Shown piece after piece: positions 5,357-5,395 of a stretch of DNA of 5,395 nt (position 1 is the stretch's first letter; each line of letters begins with the position of its first letter). The DNA is taken from the NCBI GenBank assembly GCA_905233795.1, contig CAJOFP010000063.1, positions 1 to 5,395 of the forward strand, read 5' to 3'. This stretch comes from an uncultured Oscillibacter sp. Lineage in GTDB: Bacteria > Bacillota > Clostridia > Oscillospirales > Oscillospiraceae. The translations under genes and the position numbers were made by a program. The notes under the pieces are model-generated. The model was not told the origin of the DNA. It ran no database searches and saw only the letters and a program-made list of their open reading frames with translations.

Positions 5357-5395
5357 ATTTTTGTGCGAATTGAATAAATATAAAAAATAAAAAGG

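Overview
The window looks like a piece of a low-to-middle GC Firmicutes chromosome, most likely a gut-type clostridium (Oscillospirales or a relative). Reasons: strong GGAGG-type ribosome binding sites, very AT-rich spacers around coding regions of roughly balanced GC, GC-stem/T-tract terminators, and protein types typical of that group: a surface-layer-like protein, a G5/3D cell-wall protein, a secreted subtilase and a short DtxR/MntR-type regulator. This is inference from content; no marker gene is present.

Layout from left to right. (1) The 3' end of a large surface protein gene, open at the left edge and ending at 1193, with codon use suggesting high expression, closed by a perfect hairpin terminator (1232-1263). 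(2) A roughly 510-base spacer holding two exact matches to the WalR (YycF) box consensus (1284-1330), a third near-match (1427-1443), an inverted repeat, a near-consensus sigma-A promoter (1543-1571), a spacing variant of the same box just after the transcription start, and a long leader. (3) A membrane-anchored G5/3D-domain protein (1706-2905), probably a peptidoglycan-acting enzyme, with its own terminator (2933-2982). (4) An AT-only spacer with an 18-bp palindrome, then a secreted S8 subtilisin-like protease (3102-4769) carrying an unusual acidic Pro-Glu-Asn-Gly repeat between propeptide and catalytic domain. (5) A hairpin (4795-4838) between convergent genes that should work in both directions. 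(6) A DtxR/MntR-family metal-dependent repressor on the minus strand (4875-5288), preceded by an AT-rich spacer with an inverted repeat.

The first three genes share a cell-envelope theme: surface coat, wall remodelling and surface or extracellular proteolysis. Each has its own terminator, so they are neighbours rather than one operon. The most informative signal is regulatory: boxes matching the WalRK cell-wall regulon lie upstream of a 3D-domain gene, and B. subtilis YocH, a 3D-domain wall hydrolase, is a known WalR target. The metal regulator is unrelated in role, and its targets are not visible here. I found no convincing new multi-gene system; the points worth a second look are the regulatory spacer, the repeat-bearing protease and the mixed metal site of the repressor.
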